From positions 62,001 to 126,000 of the forward strand of contig NZ_JAHSPR010000006.1 of assembly GCF_019132845.1 (NCBI RefSeq): a stretch of 64,000 bases of DNA, given 5' to 3'. Below the pieces are notes generated by a model that searched no databases, was not told the DNA's origin, and saw only the letters and a program-made list of their open reading frames with translations. Positions 11,045-20,828 of the stretch are shown here, one piece after another. Made by a program: the position numbers and the translations under genes. The DNA is from Advenella alkanexedens. GTDB taxonomy: Bacteria; Pseudomonadota; Gammaproteobacteria; Burkholderiales; Burkholderiaceae_B. Position 1 is the first letter of the stretch; every line of letters starts with the position of its first letter.

Positions 11045-11073
11045 AACGGCCACACCGGGAACAGGCCGTTTTC
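11045..11073 (+). terminator. Terminator after rsmE
   Basis: AACGGCC (11045-11051) and GGCCGTT (11064-11070) make a 7-bp GC-rich stem followed by TTC. It lies between the convergent ends of rsmE and the barstar-like gene and could serve both. Confidence 0.65.
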
Positions 11074-11091
11074 TGCACATTTGATGAGTAT

Positions 11092-11580
11092 TTATTTGCT
11101 CTGGCTTTCAGCGCCCTGACTCTCGGCATAGGGTGCAGGCGCCACACCAGGCTCGGGGTCGGAATGCTTGCCCACATGTTCTATTGAATACACAAAAATC
11201 CGGTCCTTGTCAGCGGCAAACTCAAGCGTATCATTCAGAATACCCTGAATATCCCGGGCATCTTCAGCCAGAGTTGGATCACCCGAATGCAGGTTTTTAA
11301 TCCAGAGCACCATACCTTTTTTCTGGTCCAGCAGGGTTTCTCCCAGGCAGTCCAACAAGGCATCCATATTGTTGCCAAAGAAAACCGGATAATCGACAGC
11401 TTTGGCCAATGCCCTTAAAATGGCGGAGCGATTCCTGGCCTTGTCACAATCAGCGGAAAAAAATGTCAGACCCAGCTCTTCTGCCAAAGCGGCAACTTCT
11501 TCCTGCTTCTGGGACTCAGCCTTGATTTCCCCGCCGGAAGACAGGATCTTCGTTAATATCGTTTCTGATTTTTTACTCAT
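11092..11580 (-). CDS. Barstar-family protein
   Basis: 162 aa. The central part (about 60-140) matches the barstar fold: an RSAILRALAKAVDYPVFFGN helix-loop followed by NNMDALLDCLGE, the segment that carries the RNase-binding residues in barstar. Barstar inhibits the secreted RNase barnase, but many chromosomal homologues in betaproteobacteria have no RNase beside them and no known partner. No barnase-like gene is seen here. Its ATG overlaps the stop codon of the patatin gene (ATGA), implying translational coupling. The C-terminal about 20 residues look disordered (DPEPGVAPAPYAESQGAESQ). Family call good, role unknown. Confidence 0.8.
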   Translation of the reverse strand: MSKKSETILTKILSSGGEIKAESQKQEEVAALAEELGLTFFSADCDKARNRSAILRALAKAVDYPVFFGNNMDALLDCLGETLLDQKKGMVLWIKNLHSGDPTLAEDARDIQGILNDTLEFAADKDRIFVYSIEHVGKHSDPEPGVAPAPYAESQGAESQSK

Positions 11581-12821
11581 GATGCGCCCTCATTAAAAAA
11601 CGCCTTAATTTCATCTATTCGCTGCATCGTATCCACATAAGCGAGATTTATCAACTCTGTTGTAAATTCCGCCTCAAATAATAAATGAGAGGCAACTATA
11701 CTACCTGTATGAACGCCACCCTTGGAAGAAACCCCCAAAACGCGCAAAAACGCACGTACGGTCTGTGGCATGCACTTTAAATGCATCATGGCGATTTCGT
11801 CAATAGATTTGCTCGGGCCCAGCGTGAGAACGTCAATGGTTTTCAGGGCCGGGCTAAGCTCGGTCTGTTCGGGAATCACCTTTAACAGGGAGTTTATACG
11901 GTGAATGCGTTCCAGATCAATCGAAAGCCCATCCACAAAAATATCCGACAGGGCATGCCCACCCAATTGGGCCAGGGTTGGATAGTTCTCCGAGCAATGC
12001 TCAAAAGAAACCGCTTCCTGTATATTGTGATCCGTCGTGCTGATGACCACCACTTTTTCCGCCCCAAGATGAATGGCCGGGCTGATGGGAGCCAACTGTC
12101 GCATGGAACCATCGCCACACCACTCGGTATGCGCCTGAACAGACAGGCATTGCGCCGGAAACACAAACGGAATGGCGCTGGAGGCCATCAAATGACGCAA
12201 CTCAATTTCACAGGCAACCGATTTTCGCCTGAAGCCCTGCCATTCCTGCATGGTATGCTTGGACTGGTAAAACGTTAAATGAGTCCCCGTGGTGTAACTG
12301 GTTGCGGTAATCGCCAGCGCCGACAGGTCATGATTGCGCAGATTATGCCTGAGATTGTCAAAGTGCATGAACCGGCCCAGCAAATGCGCCAAAGGCCGGT
12401 TATCAAGCAAAGACTTGGGGCTTTGCGCCCTGATAAACGGGCTGGCCCAGCCAAACATCAAGAGAGACAGCCAGCGGCTTGCATTCCCAAAAACCCCCAC
12501 CGGGTCGGAACGGTATACCTGACTGGTTTTGATATTGCTCCAGATATGACGCAGGCGCCTGACTGAGGCGTGCGGAAAAGCAGCCCGACAGGCATACCCA
12601 GTGGCATTGATGGCGCCAGCAGAAGAGCCGCAGATGATCTGGAACGGATTACGGAAACCGGGACTGCGATGGGGATCAAGAATATCAAGCAAAGCCCAAA
12701 GCACCCCTATTTGATAAGCTGCCTTGGCCCCGCCACCGGTAAACACCAGTCCAACCGGCATTTTCCGAGGTGAGGCGGCATGATCAGAGGCTGGAGAATT
12801 TATTTCCGGGAGTATTGGCAT
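11577..12821 (-). CDS. Patatin-like phospholipase family protein
   Basis: 414 aa from ATG 12821. The patatin fold is shown by the oxyanion-hole motif GGGAKAAYQIG near the N-terminus, the nucleophile elbow GSSAGAIN (GxSxG serine about residue 69) and the catalytic aspartate in CGDGSMRQLAP. Patatins are Ser-Asp acyl hydrolases acting on phospholipids or other acyl esters; there is no signal peptide, so it is probably cytoplasmic. The start lies inside the 3' end of maeB (about 38 bp overlap) and the stop overlaps the barstar-like start. TTG codons just upstream and an ATG at 12761 are alternative starts; 12821 keeps the GLVFTGGGAK block intact. Substrate unknown. Confidence 0.85.
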   Translation of the reverse strand: MPILPEINSPASDHAASPRKMPVGLVFTGGGAKAAYQIGVLWALLDILDPHRSPGFRNPFQIICGSSAGAINATGYACRAAFPHASVRRLRHIWSNIKTSQVYRSDPVGVFGNASRWLSLLMFGWASPFIRAQSPKSLLDNRPLAHLLGRFMHFDNLRHNLRNHDLSALAITATSYTTGTHLTFYQSKHTMQEWQGFRRKSVACEIELRHLMASSAIPFVFPAQCLSVQAHTEWCGDGSMRQLAPISPAIHLGAEKVVVISTTDHNIQEAVSFEHCSENYPTLAQLGGHALSDIFVDGLSIDLERIHRINSLLKVIPEQTELSPALKTIDVLTLGPSKSIDEIAMMHLKCMPQTVRAFLRVLGVSSKGGVHTGSIVASHLLFEAEFTTELINLAYVDTMQRIDEIKAFFNEGAS

Positions 12822-15090
12822 CAACAACCGTTAGCGCCGCCATGTTGACAATACGACGCACTGTTGAGCTGGCGGTCAGAATATGGATAGGCGCGTTAAC
12901 CCCCAACAGGAACGGCCCCACAGCCACGTTACCACCGGCACATGTCTTAAGCAGGTTATAGGCAATATTGCCGGCATCCAAATTCGGACAAATCAACAGG
13001 TTGGCACTGCCCGACAGAGTGCTTGAAGGCAGCAGACGCTTGCGTACGTCTTCATCCAACGCCGCATCCGCATGCATTTCACCATCGATTTCCAACCCGG
13101 GCTCCTGCTCACGAATAATATCAAGGGCTTCACGCATCTTGGAGCCGGACATCGGGTTATCGGTGCCAAAGTTGGAACTGGACAGCAAGGCAACCTTGGG
13201 CTCGATTTGCAAATGACGCATTTCTTCAGCCGCCATCCGTGTGATTTCAGCCACTTCAGCCGCAGAAGGATCTGCATTAACGTGAGTATCGGCCACCGCT
13301 ACCGTGCGCTCTGACATCAGCAGGATATTCATGGCACCGTAAGTCGTGACACCCGGTGCCTTGCCAATGACCTGATCAACCAGGCGCAGGTGGTTGGCAT
13401 AAGTACCGACCGTACCGCATATCATGCCATCGGCATCGCCCAGCTTGACCATCATGGCACCAATCAAGGTCAAACGGCGACGCATTTCAACCCGGGCAAA
13501 TTCCTGGGTGACCCCTTTGCGATTCATCATTTCCCAGTAAGTTGTCCAGTACTGTTTGAAACGGGGATCATTTTCAGAGTTGGTGACATCAACATCTTCA
13601 CCAAGACGAATACGCAGGCCAAATTGACGGATGCGATGTTCAAGCACGGCAGGACGGCCAACCAGAATGGGTCGGCAGATTTTTTCGTCGATCAGAACCT
13701 GTACCGCCCGCAAAACCCGCTCATCTTCACCCTCGGTAAATACGATACGGGATTTACCGCCGTCACGGACATAGGAGCGTGCCAGCGAGAACATGGGCTT
13801 CATGAAAGAGCCGGAATGATAAACAAACTGCTGCAACTGTTCAGCGTAGGCCTCGAGATCCTCAATGGGACGGGTGGCAACGCCATCTTCCATGGCCGCC
13901 TTGGCCACGGCAGGCGCAATCCTGACGATCAGACGGGGATCAAAAGGCTTGGGAATGAGGTAGCCGGGACCAAAGTCAAGCTGGTTACCCCCATAGGCAG
14001 CAGCCACAACATCGTTGGGCTCTTCCTGGGCCAGTTTGCAAATGGCCTGCACCACTGCCTTTTCCATGCCACGGGTAATCGTGGTGGCCCCCACATCAAG
14101 GGCTCCCCTGAAAATATAGGGGAAACAAAGCACGTTATTGACCTGATTGGGATAATCGGAACGACCGGTTGCCATCACCACATCATCACGGACGGCATGC
14201 GCGTCTTCGGGCAGGATTTCGGGGTTGGGGTTAGCCAAAGCCAGAATCAGCGGATTTTCTTTCATTTTCAACAGCATTTCGGGCTTGAGTACACCACCGG
14301 CGGACAGCCCCAGGAAAGCATCCGCACCGTCAATGATTTCAGCCAATGTCCGCAATGGCGTCTCTTGCGCAAAGCGTTCCTTGGCAGGATCCATCAACTC
14401 CTTGCGTCCCTTGTAAACCACGCCCTCAATGTCCGAGACCCAGATATTTTCAACCGGCAAGCCCATATCAACCAGCAAATCAAGGCAGGCAAGCGCTGCA
14501 GCTCCGGCGCCTGACGTAACCAGTTTAATCTTCTTGATATCCTTGCCAACCACCTTCAGGCCATTCAAAAAAGCCGAGACTACCGTAATGGCAGTGCCAT
14601 GCTGGTCATCATGAAAAACCGGGATTTTCAGGCGTTCACGCAGTTTTTTCTCTACCAGAAAACATTCAGGGGCCTTGATGTCCTCGAGGTTGATACCCCC
14701 AAAAGTGGGCTCCAGACCGGCAATGATCTCGACCAGTTTTTCCGGGTCATTCTCGTTGATTTCAATATCAAAGACATCGATACCGGCAAATTTCTTGAAA
14801 AGTACAGCCTTGCCTTCCATGACAGGTTTGGAGGCCAGGGGGCCGATGTTACCCAAGCCCAGCACGGCGGTTCCATTCGTGATAACACCAACCAGATTGC
14901 CACGGGCCGTATATTGAATGGCATTGACCGGATTGCTGACGATTTCATCGCAAGCAGCCGCCACGCCTGGCGAATATGCCAGCGCCAAATCGCGCTGGTT
15001 TGACAATTGTTTGGTTGGCGTTACGGAAACCTTGCCCGGACGGCCTTTTTTGTGATATTCCAAAGCAGCCGCGCGTAATCTTTCATCCAT
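12784..15090 (-). CDS. maeB: NADP-dependent malic enzyme with phosphotransacetylase-like domain
   Basis: 768 aa, the length of the two-domain bacterial MaeB type. It decarboxylates malate to pyruvate with reduction of NADP+. The N-terminal malic enzyme domain (about 1-420) shows [29 protein letters not shown] and the dinucleotide fold [16 protein letters not shown]. The C-terminal half (about 430-768) resembles phosphate acetyltransferase and in relatives is a regulatory, acetyl-CoA-responding domain rather than an enzyme. The start fits the family N-terminus [20 protein letters not shown]. It heads the maeB-patatin-barstar chain. Confidence 0.97.
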   Translation of the reverse strand: MDERLRAAALEYHKKGRPGKVSVTPTKQLSNQRDLALAYSPGVAAACDEIVSNPVNAIQYTARGNLVGVITNGTAVLGLGNIGPLASKPVMEGKAVLFKKFAGIDVFDIEINENDPEKLVEIIAGLEPTFGGINLEDIKAPECFLVEKKLRERLKIPVFHDDQHGTAITVVSAFLNGLKVVGKDIKKIKLVTSGAGAAALACLDLLVDMGLPVENIWVSDIEGVVYKGRKELMDPAKERFAQETPLRTLAEIIDGADAFLGLSAGGVLKPEMLLKMKENPLILALANPNPEILPEDAHAVRDDVVMATGRSDYPNQVNNVLCFPYIFRGALDVGATTITRGMEKAVVQAICKLAQEEPNDVVAAAYGGNQLDFGPGYLIPKPFDPRLIVRIAPAVAKAAMEDGVATRPIEDLEAYAEQLQQFVYHSGSFMKPMFSLARSYVRDGGKSRIVFTEGEDERVLRAVQVLIDEKICRPILVGRPAVLEHRIRQFGLRIRLGEDVDVTNSENDPRFKQYWTTYWEMMNRKGVTQEFARVEMRRRLTLIGAMMVKLGDADGMICGTVGTYANHLRLVDQVIGKAPGVTTYGAMNILLMSERTVAVADTHVNADPSAAEVAEITRMAAEEMRHLQIEPKVALLSSSNFGTDNPMSGSKMREALDIIREQEPGLEIDGEMHADAALDEDVRKRLLPSSTLSGSANLLICPNLDAGNIAYNLLKTCAGGNVAVGPFLLGVNAPIHILTASSTVRRIVNMAALTVVDANTPGNKFSSL

Positions 15091-15226
15091 GTTTGAATCC
15101 TGTACTGACTTAGTGTATGAGTATTGAGCACTCTATCATACGAAAAATACGCCTGAATTGCACGATGAATCATACAATTTGTGCGCCTATTCTCCAAAGA
15201 TGCCCGTCTGCCGGGTTCTGGCTCGT

Positions 15227-16138
15227 TCAAAGACACTCGTCCAAATACAAAAACACACCGGATGGATCAAATAATCCCTTGACCCTGCCCTCCACATGGG
15301 TAATCGAGTGAACCAACCGCTCACGCTCTGACTCACTTAACATTACGCTACCCGGCATGGCTGCCGGTGGCCCGGGCATTTTACGAAGGACCATTTCCTG
15401 GGCCCAAACCAGCGTTGCCCGATGCCCCAAAAACAGACGGGCCAGGTTGATATCCGCATGCAAGGCCTTGAGCGCATCCAGCCTGTACGAGAAAGGCCAG
15501 CTTGCCAGACCCAGACTCCACTCAACATCATCTTCACGCAACAGCTCAAACAGGTTGGGAATAATTCTTTGCAAGACCGGGATGGCCAGCGGGGACTCAT
15601 CATTGACGCCAAAACCACCCAAAACAGCCGTTTTTCCGTCCGCAAACATGACATGCATCCGCTCCAGCCCCGAGGTATGAGTATAACCAGGCCTGACATC
15701 ATGATATTCGGGACTTGCCAGCCAGTGTACCAGTGTCACATCAGCCGGCACCTGTTCAAACTGCCGGTAACCCAACGACAGCAGTTGGCCGGCGGTGGCA
15801 GCCGGCTGAGCCAGGCAGGCGTTATCACCCAATGGCTCCACCCGGGACAGAGATGGATCAATCCTGACGCTTAGGCAGGAACGGCCAATCACGTTCTCCC
15901 GCACGGCAATACCATCAAGCACCATGGCCACATCATACTCGGCACACAAGGCCTGCAAATGGAGCGCATCAGCCAACCGGGTGATGGTGACCGAAGCGGC
16001 CCCGTAACCATCCACTTGCCCCTCATCCCGGATTGACCCTTTGACTGAACGGGCAACCCGTTGACAGAAATTCTGCCACGGACTCTGGCTGACCGCCCTT
16101 TTGCCAAAACTCAAAAACGCACGACGATTCATGGTCAT
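15227..16138 (-). CDS. Uncharacterised protein with twin-arginine-like N-terminus, weakly FAD-oxidase-like
   Basis: 303 aa from ATG 16138, with AGGTGG 11 bases upstream; ATG 16132 is possible. The N-terminus MTMNRRAFLSFGKR has a twin-arginine look but no hydrophobic segment follows, so export is doubtful. About residues 50-190 recall the PCMH-type FAD-binding domain of glycolate/lactate oxidases (RIDPSLSRVEPLGDNACLAQ; HTSGLERMHVMFADGKTAVLGG), but the usual pyrophosphate-binding Gly/Ser motif is missing. I do not recognise a named family. It is transcribed alone, divergent from the aminotransferase gene. Confidence 0.6.
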   Translation of the reverse strand: MTMNRRAFLSFGKRAVSQSPWQNFCQRVARSVKGSIRDEGQVDGYGAASVTITRLADALHLQALCAEYDVAMVLDGIAVRENVIGRSCLSVRIDPSLSRVEPLGDNACLAQPAATAGQLLSLGYRQFEQVPADVTLVHWLASPEYHDVRPGYTHTSGLERMHVMFADGKTAVLGGFGVNDESPLAIPVLQRIIPNLFELLREDDVEWSLGLASWPFSYRLDALKALHADINLARLFLGHRATLVWAQEMVLRKMPGPPAAMPGSVMLSESERERLVHSITHVEGRVKGLFDPSGVFLYLDECL

Positions 16139-16307
16139 AATGATATTGCCACCTAAAAACAATTAAATAAACCCGTACATTTTAAGTGCCATTCCATCGA
16201 TACGAATGACGGAATGCCGCCCACAAACTACAATCCACTATTATATTCAGCCGAATCACGCTTTTTCGGCTTGTGTCTGCAGTTTTATTTTTACCCCCGA
16301 GCTTGCC

Positions 16308-17498
16308 ATGTCACGTATTGCCAAACGAGTTGAAAAAGCCCTGACTTTTCAGGCGATGGAAGTCACCAAAATAGCCCAAACCCTGAAGGAACAGGGAAAA
16401 GACATTATCAGTCTTGGAATCGGTGAGCCCGACTTCACCGCCCCCGCCATCGTTGTGGAAACCCTTAACCATGCAGCAGAGGCCGGTTTAAGCGGTTACA
16501 GCCCGGCACTGGGCATTGCGCCATTGCGGGCGGAAATCGCCAACTATTACAAAAAAAGTTTTGGTGCCAGCGTTAAACCCGAACAAGTCATTATCACGTC
16601 TGGGGCTTCGGGCGCCCTTTCGTTGGCCTGTTTAAGCACGTTGAATCCCGGCGATGAAATACTCATGCCAGATCCGGCTTACCCGGCCAACAGCAACTTT
16701 ATTATCTGTGCCGGCGCCATCCCCCGCCTGATTCCCTGTACCGCAGAAGAACGGTTCCAGCTATCTGCTGAAAAAATCATGGCCAACTGGACCCCTAATA
16801 CCCGTGGCGTCCTGATTGCCTCACCCAGCAACCCCACCGGCACGTCCGTCGACAACCAGGAGTTGAAAAAAATCATCCAGGCGGTCAAAGCGCGCAATGG
16901 CCTGGTCATCATGGATGAAATTTACCTTGGCCTGAGCTATGATCATGATCCGGTTTCAGCCCTGACCATTGACCCTGACATCATCGTTATTAACAGCTTT
17001 TCAAAGTATTTTCATATGACAGGCTGGCGCCTGGGCTGGATGATCGCCCCTGAAGACATCGTACCCGCCGTGGAAAAACTGGCCAGCAGCCTGTGCATTT
17101 GCCCATCAACCCTGGCCCAGCATGCCGCGATTACCTGCTTTACCGACGAAGCTATGGCCATCTATGAAAAACGCAGGCTGGCCTTTAAAGAGCGCAGGGA
17201 TTATCTGCTTCCCGAACTTGAACGGCTGAATCTGCAAGTGCCGGTCGTCCCCGATGGCGCCTTCTATATTTATGCCGATATCAGTCATTACGCGCACGAC
17301 AGCGAAACATTTGCCCGGGATCTGCTGAATGAAACCGGTGTAGCGGTTGTTCCAGGCCTGGATTTCGGGCCGGAACACGCCCGCCGCATGATTCGGATCT
17401 CTTATGCCACGGGGCTGGATCGACTGAAAGAGGCGATTGCCCGCATGGCGCCTTTCCTGCAGAAACTGGCGGCAAGAAAATCAATCGCGCATCAATAG
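16308..17498 (+). CDS. Pyridoxal-phosphate-dependent aminotransferase, class I/II
   Basis: 396 aa from ATG 16308. A longer frame opens at 16206, but MSRIAKRVEKALTFQAMEV is where the family begins. Fold type I aminotransferase: GIGEPDFTAP near the N-terminus, SGYSPALGIAPLR, SPSNPTGT, MDEIYLGLSYD with the PLP-binding Asp/Tyr, and the Schiff-base lysine in SFSKYFHMTGWRLGW. An arginine near RMIRISYATG should bind the substrate carboxylate. The amino donor cannot be told from sequence; aspartate, alanine or aromatic amino acids are all possible. The 3' end overlaps the convergent lytic transglycosylase gene by 7 bp. Confidence 0.93.
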   Translation: MSRIAKRVEKALTFQAMEVTKIAQTLKEQGKDIISLGIGEPDFTAPAIVVETLNHAAEAGLSGYSPALGIAPLRAEIANYYKKSFGASVKPEQVIITSGASGALSLACLSTLNPGDEILMPDPAYPANSNFIICAGAIPRLIPCTAEERFQLSAEKIMANWTPNTRGVLIASPSNPTGTSVDNQELKKIIQAVKARNGLVIMDEIYLGLSYDHDPVSALTIDPDIIVINSFSKYFHMTGWRLGWMIAPEDIVPAVEKLASSLCICPSTLAQHAAITCFTDEAMAIYEKRRLAFKERRDYLLPELERLNLQVPVVPDGAFYIYADISHYAHDSETFARDLLNETGVAVVPGLDFGPEHARRMIRISYATGLDRLKEAIARMAPFLQKLAARKSIAHQ

Positions 17499-18346
17499 AA
17501 CTGACCCAGGTTCTTTCCTAAGGGAATCCCGGACTCAAGCGCTATCCGTTTACGCTCGTCCTGCACCCTGGCGGCATAACCGCTCCCCCCATTCGGACCG
17601 GTTGCCCCAACGTAACAGGCCAGCCCCCCATCTACCGAGCCCCGACGCTTGATACAGTCACGCAAGATCCGGGTACCCACCCGGACATTGGCCACCGGGT
17701 TCAAGGCTGACAGCCTGCCACCGTAAAACTCATCGAATTTTTCGGCATGCACCCGTGTCAGCACCTGCATCAGCCCCTGTGCGCCCACATGACTCTCGGC
17801 AAAAGGGTTATATCGTGACTCTACCGCGATGACACCCAGCACCAGCAGGGGGTCAAGGTCTTTTTCCCGGGCCGCCTCATAAACAGTCAGGATCAGCGAA
17901 CCGGTCACGTTACGGGCCACCTTGAATTTGCGGGCGATGTAATCCCTTAACAACTGCGCCTGCTCGGCCGACACGCCCGGCAGGCTGAACTGCGGCTGGT
18001 CAATGGTCAAATTGGCAAAAAAGCCCTTCTCGGTGGCAGCCTCTTCTCCACTGACGACAGCCGAAGAAACCTCTTTCCTGGAGCGTTCATATTGATCATT
18101 GACCGCAAACAAATTCCGGAAATCCTGCTCGGACACCATGGAGTTATCCGGCTCAAGTGCAGCCAGCACCGCCAGCCGCACCTGCTGAAAACGGTCTTGC
18201 GCTGACGGCAAAATGAATATGGCCGCAACCAGCACCGTTGCGGCAATGCCCAGATACATGACCATTAAGCGAAAAAAATCATGAAAAAAAGAAACGATGC
18301 CCTGACGAACCGAGCGGGTTTCAGGACTGAGATCAAACAAAGCCAT
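17492..18346 (-). CDS. Membrane-anchored lytic transglycosylase (SLT domain)
   Basis: 284 aa. A single N-terminal membrane segment (about 28-48, LMVMYLGIAATVLVAAIFIL) anchors it in the inner membrane, and the catalytic domain (about 155-275) faces the periplasm. The SLT motifs are seen: GVIAVESRYNPFAESHVGAQ with the catalytic Glu in VESRYNP, GLMQVL, and NPVANVRVGTRIL, then LACYVGATGPN. Such enzymes cleave peptidoglycan glycan strands to 1,6-anhydro-muropeptides. It has no cell-wall neighbours and is convergent with the aminotransferase. Confidence 0.9.
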   Translation of the reverse strand: MALFDLSPETRSVRQGIVSFFHDFFRLMVMYLGIAATVLVAAIFILPSAQDRFQQVRLAVLAALEPDNSMVSEQDFRNLFAVNDQYERSRKEVSSAVVSGEEAATEKGFFANLTIDQPQFSLPGVSAEQAQLLRDYIARKFKVARNVTGSLILTVYEAAREKDLDPLLVLGVIAVESRYNPFAESHVGAQGLMQVLTRVHAEKFDEFYGGRLSALNPVANVRVGTRILRDCIKRRGSVDGGLACYVGATGPNGGSGYAARVQDERKRIALESGIPLGKNLGQFY

Positions 18347-18469
18347 CTTTCATTTCCAACAAGTGGGAAAAACCCCAAATATAACCCGAAAATTCATTCA
18401 TTCATGAAATATCCATATCACGGCATCCCAAACCCGACAAACACCCATACCGACCGTCGTCGGATATCC

Positions 18470-18475
18470 TATAAT
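18470..18475 (+). promoter_or_regulatory. Candidate -10 box of ubiD overlapping an apparent ATG
   Basis: A perfect TATAAT spans 18470-18475; the first in-frame ATG of the ubiD frame (18474) lies inside it. No good -35 is seen at the right spacing, so the promoter is only probable. If used, transcription starts near 18482 and that ATG is not in the mRNA. Confidence 0.5.
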
Positions 18476-18509
18476 GAAAAGTCTTCCAAATTCTGATAGG
18501 CCGAATAAA

Positions 18510-20054
18510 TTGAAATACCGTGACCTGCGTGACTTCCTCAGTCAGCTCGAAAAACTGAACAACCTGAAAGCCATTCAAACACCGGTTTCCACCCATCTTG
18601 AAATGACGGAAATCAGCGATCGCGTATTACGCAAGGAAGGGCCCGCCCTGCTTTTCAATCATGCCCTGCACAATGGCCAGAAATCGGACATCCCGGTGCT
18701 GACCAATCTGTTTGGCACGCCCCAGCGGGTTGCCTGGGGCATGGGGGCCGACAGCACCAGTGCCCTGAGGGAGATTGGTGAACTACTGGCCACCCTGCGT
18801 GAGCCCGAGGCACCCAAAAGCCTGAAAGATGCTTTTGGCAAGGTCTCCATGCTGAAATCCGCACTTTGGGACATGGCTCCGAAAATGCATCGTCACGCCC
18901 CCTGCCAGGAAATCATTCTTGAGGGCGATGACGTTGACCTTAACCGCCTGCCCATCCAGACCTGCTGGCCTGGCGATGTAGCCCCCCTGATTACCTGGGG
19001 CCTGGTCATTACCAAAGGCCCGCTGGCCAAACGCCAGAACCTGGGCATTTACCGCCAGCAACTTATCGGCCGCAACAAACTCATCATGCGCTGGCTGTCC
19101 CATCGTGGTGGCGCTCTTGATTTCCGTGATTTCGCCCTGGCCAATCCGGGCAAACCGTTTCCGATTGCCGTAGCCCTGGGTGCAGATCCGGCTACCATCC
19201 TGGGGGCCGTAACCCCCGTTCCCGACAGCCTGTCCGAATACCAGTTTGCCGGCCTGCTACGTGGTTCACGCACCGAGCTGGTCAAGGCCATTGGCAGTGA
19301 TTTATCCATTCCCGCTTCGGCAGAAATCGTGCTTGAAGGGCATATCCTTCCTTCATCCGACCCACGGGTTCTGGCTCCCACGGTACCCGAAGGCATGACG
19401 CCCCCCAAACAATCCGCTTATGAAATGGCATTGGAAGGCCCCTATGGCGACCACACCGGTTACTACAACGAGCAGGACTGGTTCCCGGTCTTTACGGTTG
19501 AACGCATTACCATGCGCAAGAACCCCATTTACCACTCCACCTATACCGGAAAACCACCCGATGAACCTGCTGTATTGGGGGTGGCCCTGAACGAGGTATT
19601 TGTTCCCCTGCTCAAAAAACAACTGCCTGAAATCGTCGACTTTTATCTGCCCCCCGAAGGCTGCAGTTATCGCTTGGCGGTGGTTTCCATCCGCAAGCAA
19701 TACGCTGGCCATGCCAAACGCGTCATGTTTGGCGTCTGGAGCATTCTGCGTCAGTTCATGTACACCAAATTCATTATCGTAGTGGATGATGATGTGGACA
19801 CCCGCGACTGGAAAGAGGTCGTCTGGGCCATAACCACCCGGATGGATCCGGTCCGGGATACCTTACTGGTGGAAAACACCCCCATTGATTACCTGGACTT
19901 TGCCTCTCCGGTATCAGGTCTGGGTGGCAAGATGGGGCTGGATGCCACCAATAAATGGCCTGGTGAAACCCAGCGCGAATGGGGCACGCCCATCAAGATG
20001 GATGAGGATATCAAAACCCGGGTGGATTCTCTATGGAAGGATCTGGGCTTGTAG
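18510..20054 (+). CDS. ubiD: UbiD family decarboxylase (3-octaprenyl-4-hydroxybenzoate carboxy-lyase)
   Basis: 514 aa from TTG 18510; the alternative ATG at 18474 would add 12 residues. TTG is preferred because [14 protein letters not shown] aligns with the family N-terminus (KYNDLRDFL in E. coli), an AGG lies about 10 bases upstream, and the ATG falls inside TATAAT. The enzyme removes the carboxylate from the prenylated ring in ubiquinone synthesis, using prenylated FMN made by UbiX. Seen: [34 protein letters not shown] with the prFMN/Mn-binding Arg region, and [11 protein letters not shown] with the catalytic acidic cluster. The C-terminus overlaps the convergent yqjK-like gene by 44 bp. 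ubiX is not in the window. Confidence 0.93.
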   Translation: MKYRDLRDFLSQLEKLNNLKAIQTPVSTHLEMTEISDRVLRKEGPALLFNHALHNGQKSDIPVLTNLFGTPQRVAWGMGADSTSALREIGELLATLREPEAPKSLKDAFGKVSMLKSALWDMAPKMHRHAPCQEIILEGDDVDLNRLPIQTCWPGDVAPLITWGLVITKGPLAKRQNLGIYRQQLIGRNKLIMRWLSHRGGALDFRDFALANPGKPFPIAVALGADPATILGAVTPVPDSLSEYQFAGLLRGSRTELVKAIGSDLSIPASAEIVLEGHILPSSDPRVLAPTVPEGMTPPKQSAYEMALEGPYGDHTGYYNEQDWFPVFTVERITMRKNPIYHSTYTGKPPDEPAVLGVALNEVFVPLLKKQLPEIVDFYLPPEGCSYRLAVVSIRKQYAGHAKRVMFGVWSILRQFMYTKFIIVVDDDVDTRDWKEVVWAITTRMDPVRDTLLVENTPIDYLDFASPVSGLGGKMGLDATNKWPGETQREWGTPIKMDEDIKTRVDSLWKDLGL

Positions 20055-20415
20055 AAGCCGGTTGACGGGAAGGCGCCCTGCTTTCCCGACTCTGGAATTT
20101 ATGGTATACAAACCAGGAAACCGCTGCCAGCACCACCGGCTTAAGCACTTTTGAACGGGTTTTGCTGGAACGCAACAAAAACCGACCCACCAACAGGCTA
20201 AGACGTGGATTCTTTTCCAGGTAAGCAAACAAACCAGAAGGAATGCCCGTCATGCGGGATAAGCCCAGGCTGCCGCTTTGCAACAATTGCTGCCTCAGCG
20301 CACGTGGAGAAGCCGAAAGGCTCAGTTTCCTGAAACTCAAGCTAGCAATTTCCCGCTCGACGTCTATCCGGGCAACCAGCAACTGTTTGTGCAATTCCCG
20401 TTCTTTTCGGTTCAT
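20011..20415 (-). CDS. YqjK-like hypothetical protein
   Basis: 134 aa from ATG 20415, which overlaps the stop of the preceding yqjE-like gene (ATGA). A basic, heptad-rich N-terminus ([20 protein letters not shown]) resembles E. coli YqjK, third gene of the yqjC-D-E-K cluster; a hydrophobic stretch ([16 protein letters not shown], about 95-110) could touch the membrane, and the Pro/Ser-rich tail looks disordered. The call rests mainly on position in the trio. The 3' end overlaps the end of ubiD. Function unknown. Confidence 0.65.
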   Translation of the reverse strand: MNRKERELHKQLLVARIDVEREIASLSFRKLSLSASPRALRQQLLQSGSLGLSRMTGIPSGLFAYLEKNPRLSLLVGRFLLRSSKTRSKVLKPVVLAAVSWFVYHKFQSRESRAPSRQPASTSPDPSIENPPGF

Positions 20416-20804
20416 GGACGATCCTCTGTGGCCACTGCCGTGCTGCCCCGCATACACTGCGCATCATCTTGCAAGGCCTTGACCGTTGCGGAAAATGGCA
20501 GGTGTTTCCTGATGAGACGGGAACGGACATAGAAAAAGCAGGCCAGTGACGCCATGGTATGAAACAATACCAAGCCCAGCAACACGACAAAACGGTATTC
20601 GGTACCCCAAAAATACAGGCCAACCAATACGGTTGCGCTCATGAGGGCCAAGATAAAAAAAACGAAACCAAACATGCTCAACCACAGCATGCCCAGCATA
20701 CGCTCTTTTTCCTCGGCCACTTCAAGCCCAAACAACTCCATGCGGGTGGCGGCGATTTTAAACAGGCTGCCAACCGCATTTTTCAGATCATGCCTGACGG
20801 TCAT
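20412..20804 (-). CDS. Phage holin family / YqjE-like membrane protein
   Basis: 130 aa from ATG 20804 (AAGGGT about 10 bases upstream; a TTG at 20822 is less likely). Two membrane segments are clear: about 44-66 (MLWLSMFGFVFFILALMSAT) and 72-95 (RFVVLLGLVLFHTMASLACF). An amphipathic N-terminal helix with the LFGLEVAEEKERM motif is typical of the YqjE/DUF1469 family. In E. coli YqjE sits beside YqjD, an inner-membrane ribosome-associated protein of stationary phase. Middle gene of the trio, 25 nt after the DUF883 gene. Confidence 0.82.
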   Translation of the reverse strand: MTVRHDLKNAVGSLFKIAATRMELFGLEVAEEKERMLGMLWLSMFGFVFFILALMSATVLVGLYFWGTEYRFVVLLGLVLFHTMASLACFFYVRSRLIRKHLPFSATVKALQDDAQCMRGSTAVATEDRP

Positions 20805-20828
20805 AAAGGCGATACCCTTCAATAATGC

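Noticed and set aside
13390-14514. A 374-codon open frame on the plus strand across maeB
   Set aside because: Antisense to a clearly conserved malic enzyme domain; no recognisable protein.
16206-16307. 34-residue N-terminal extension of the aminotransferase
   Set aside because: The extension has no homology and the family start is at 16308.
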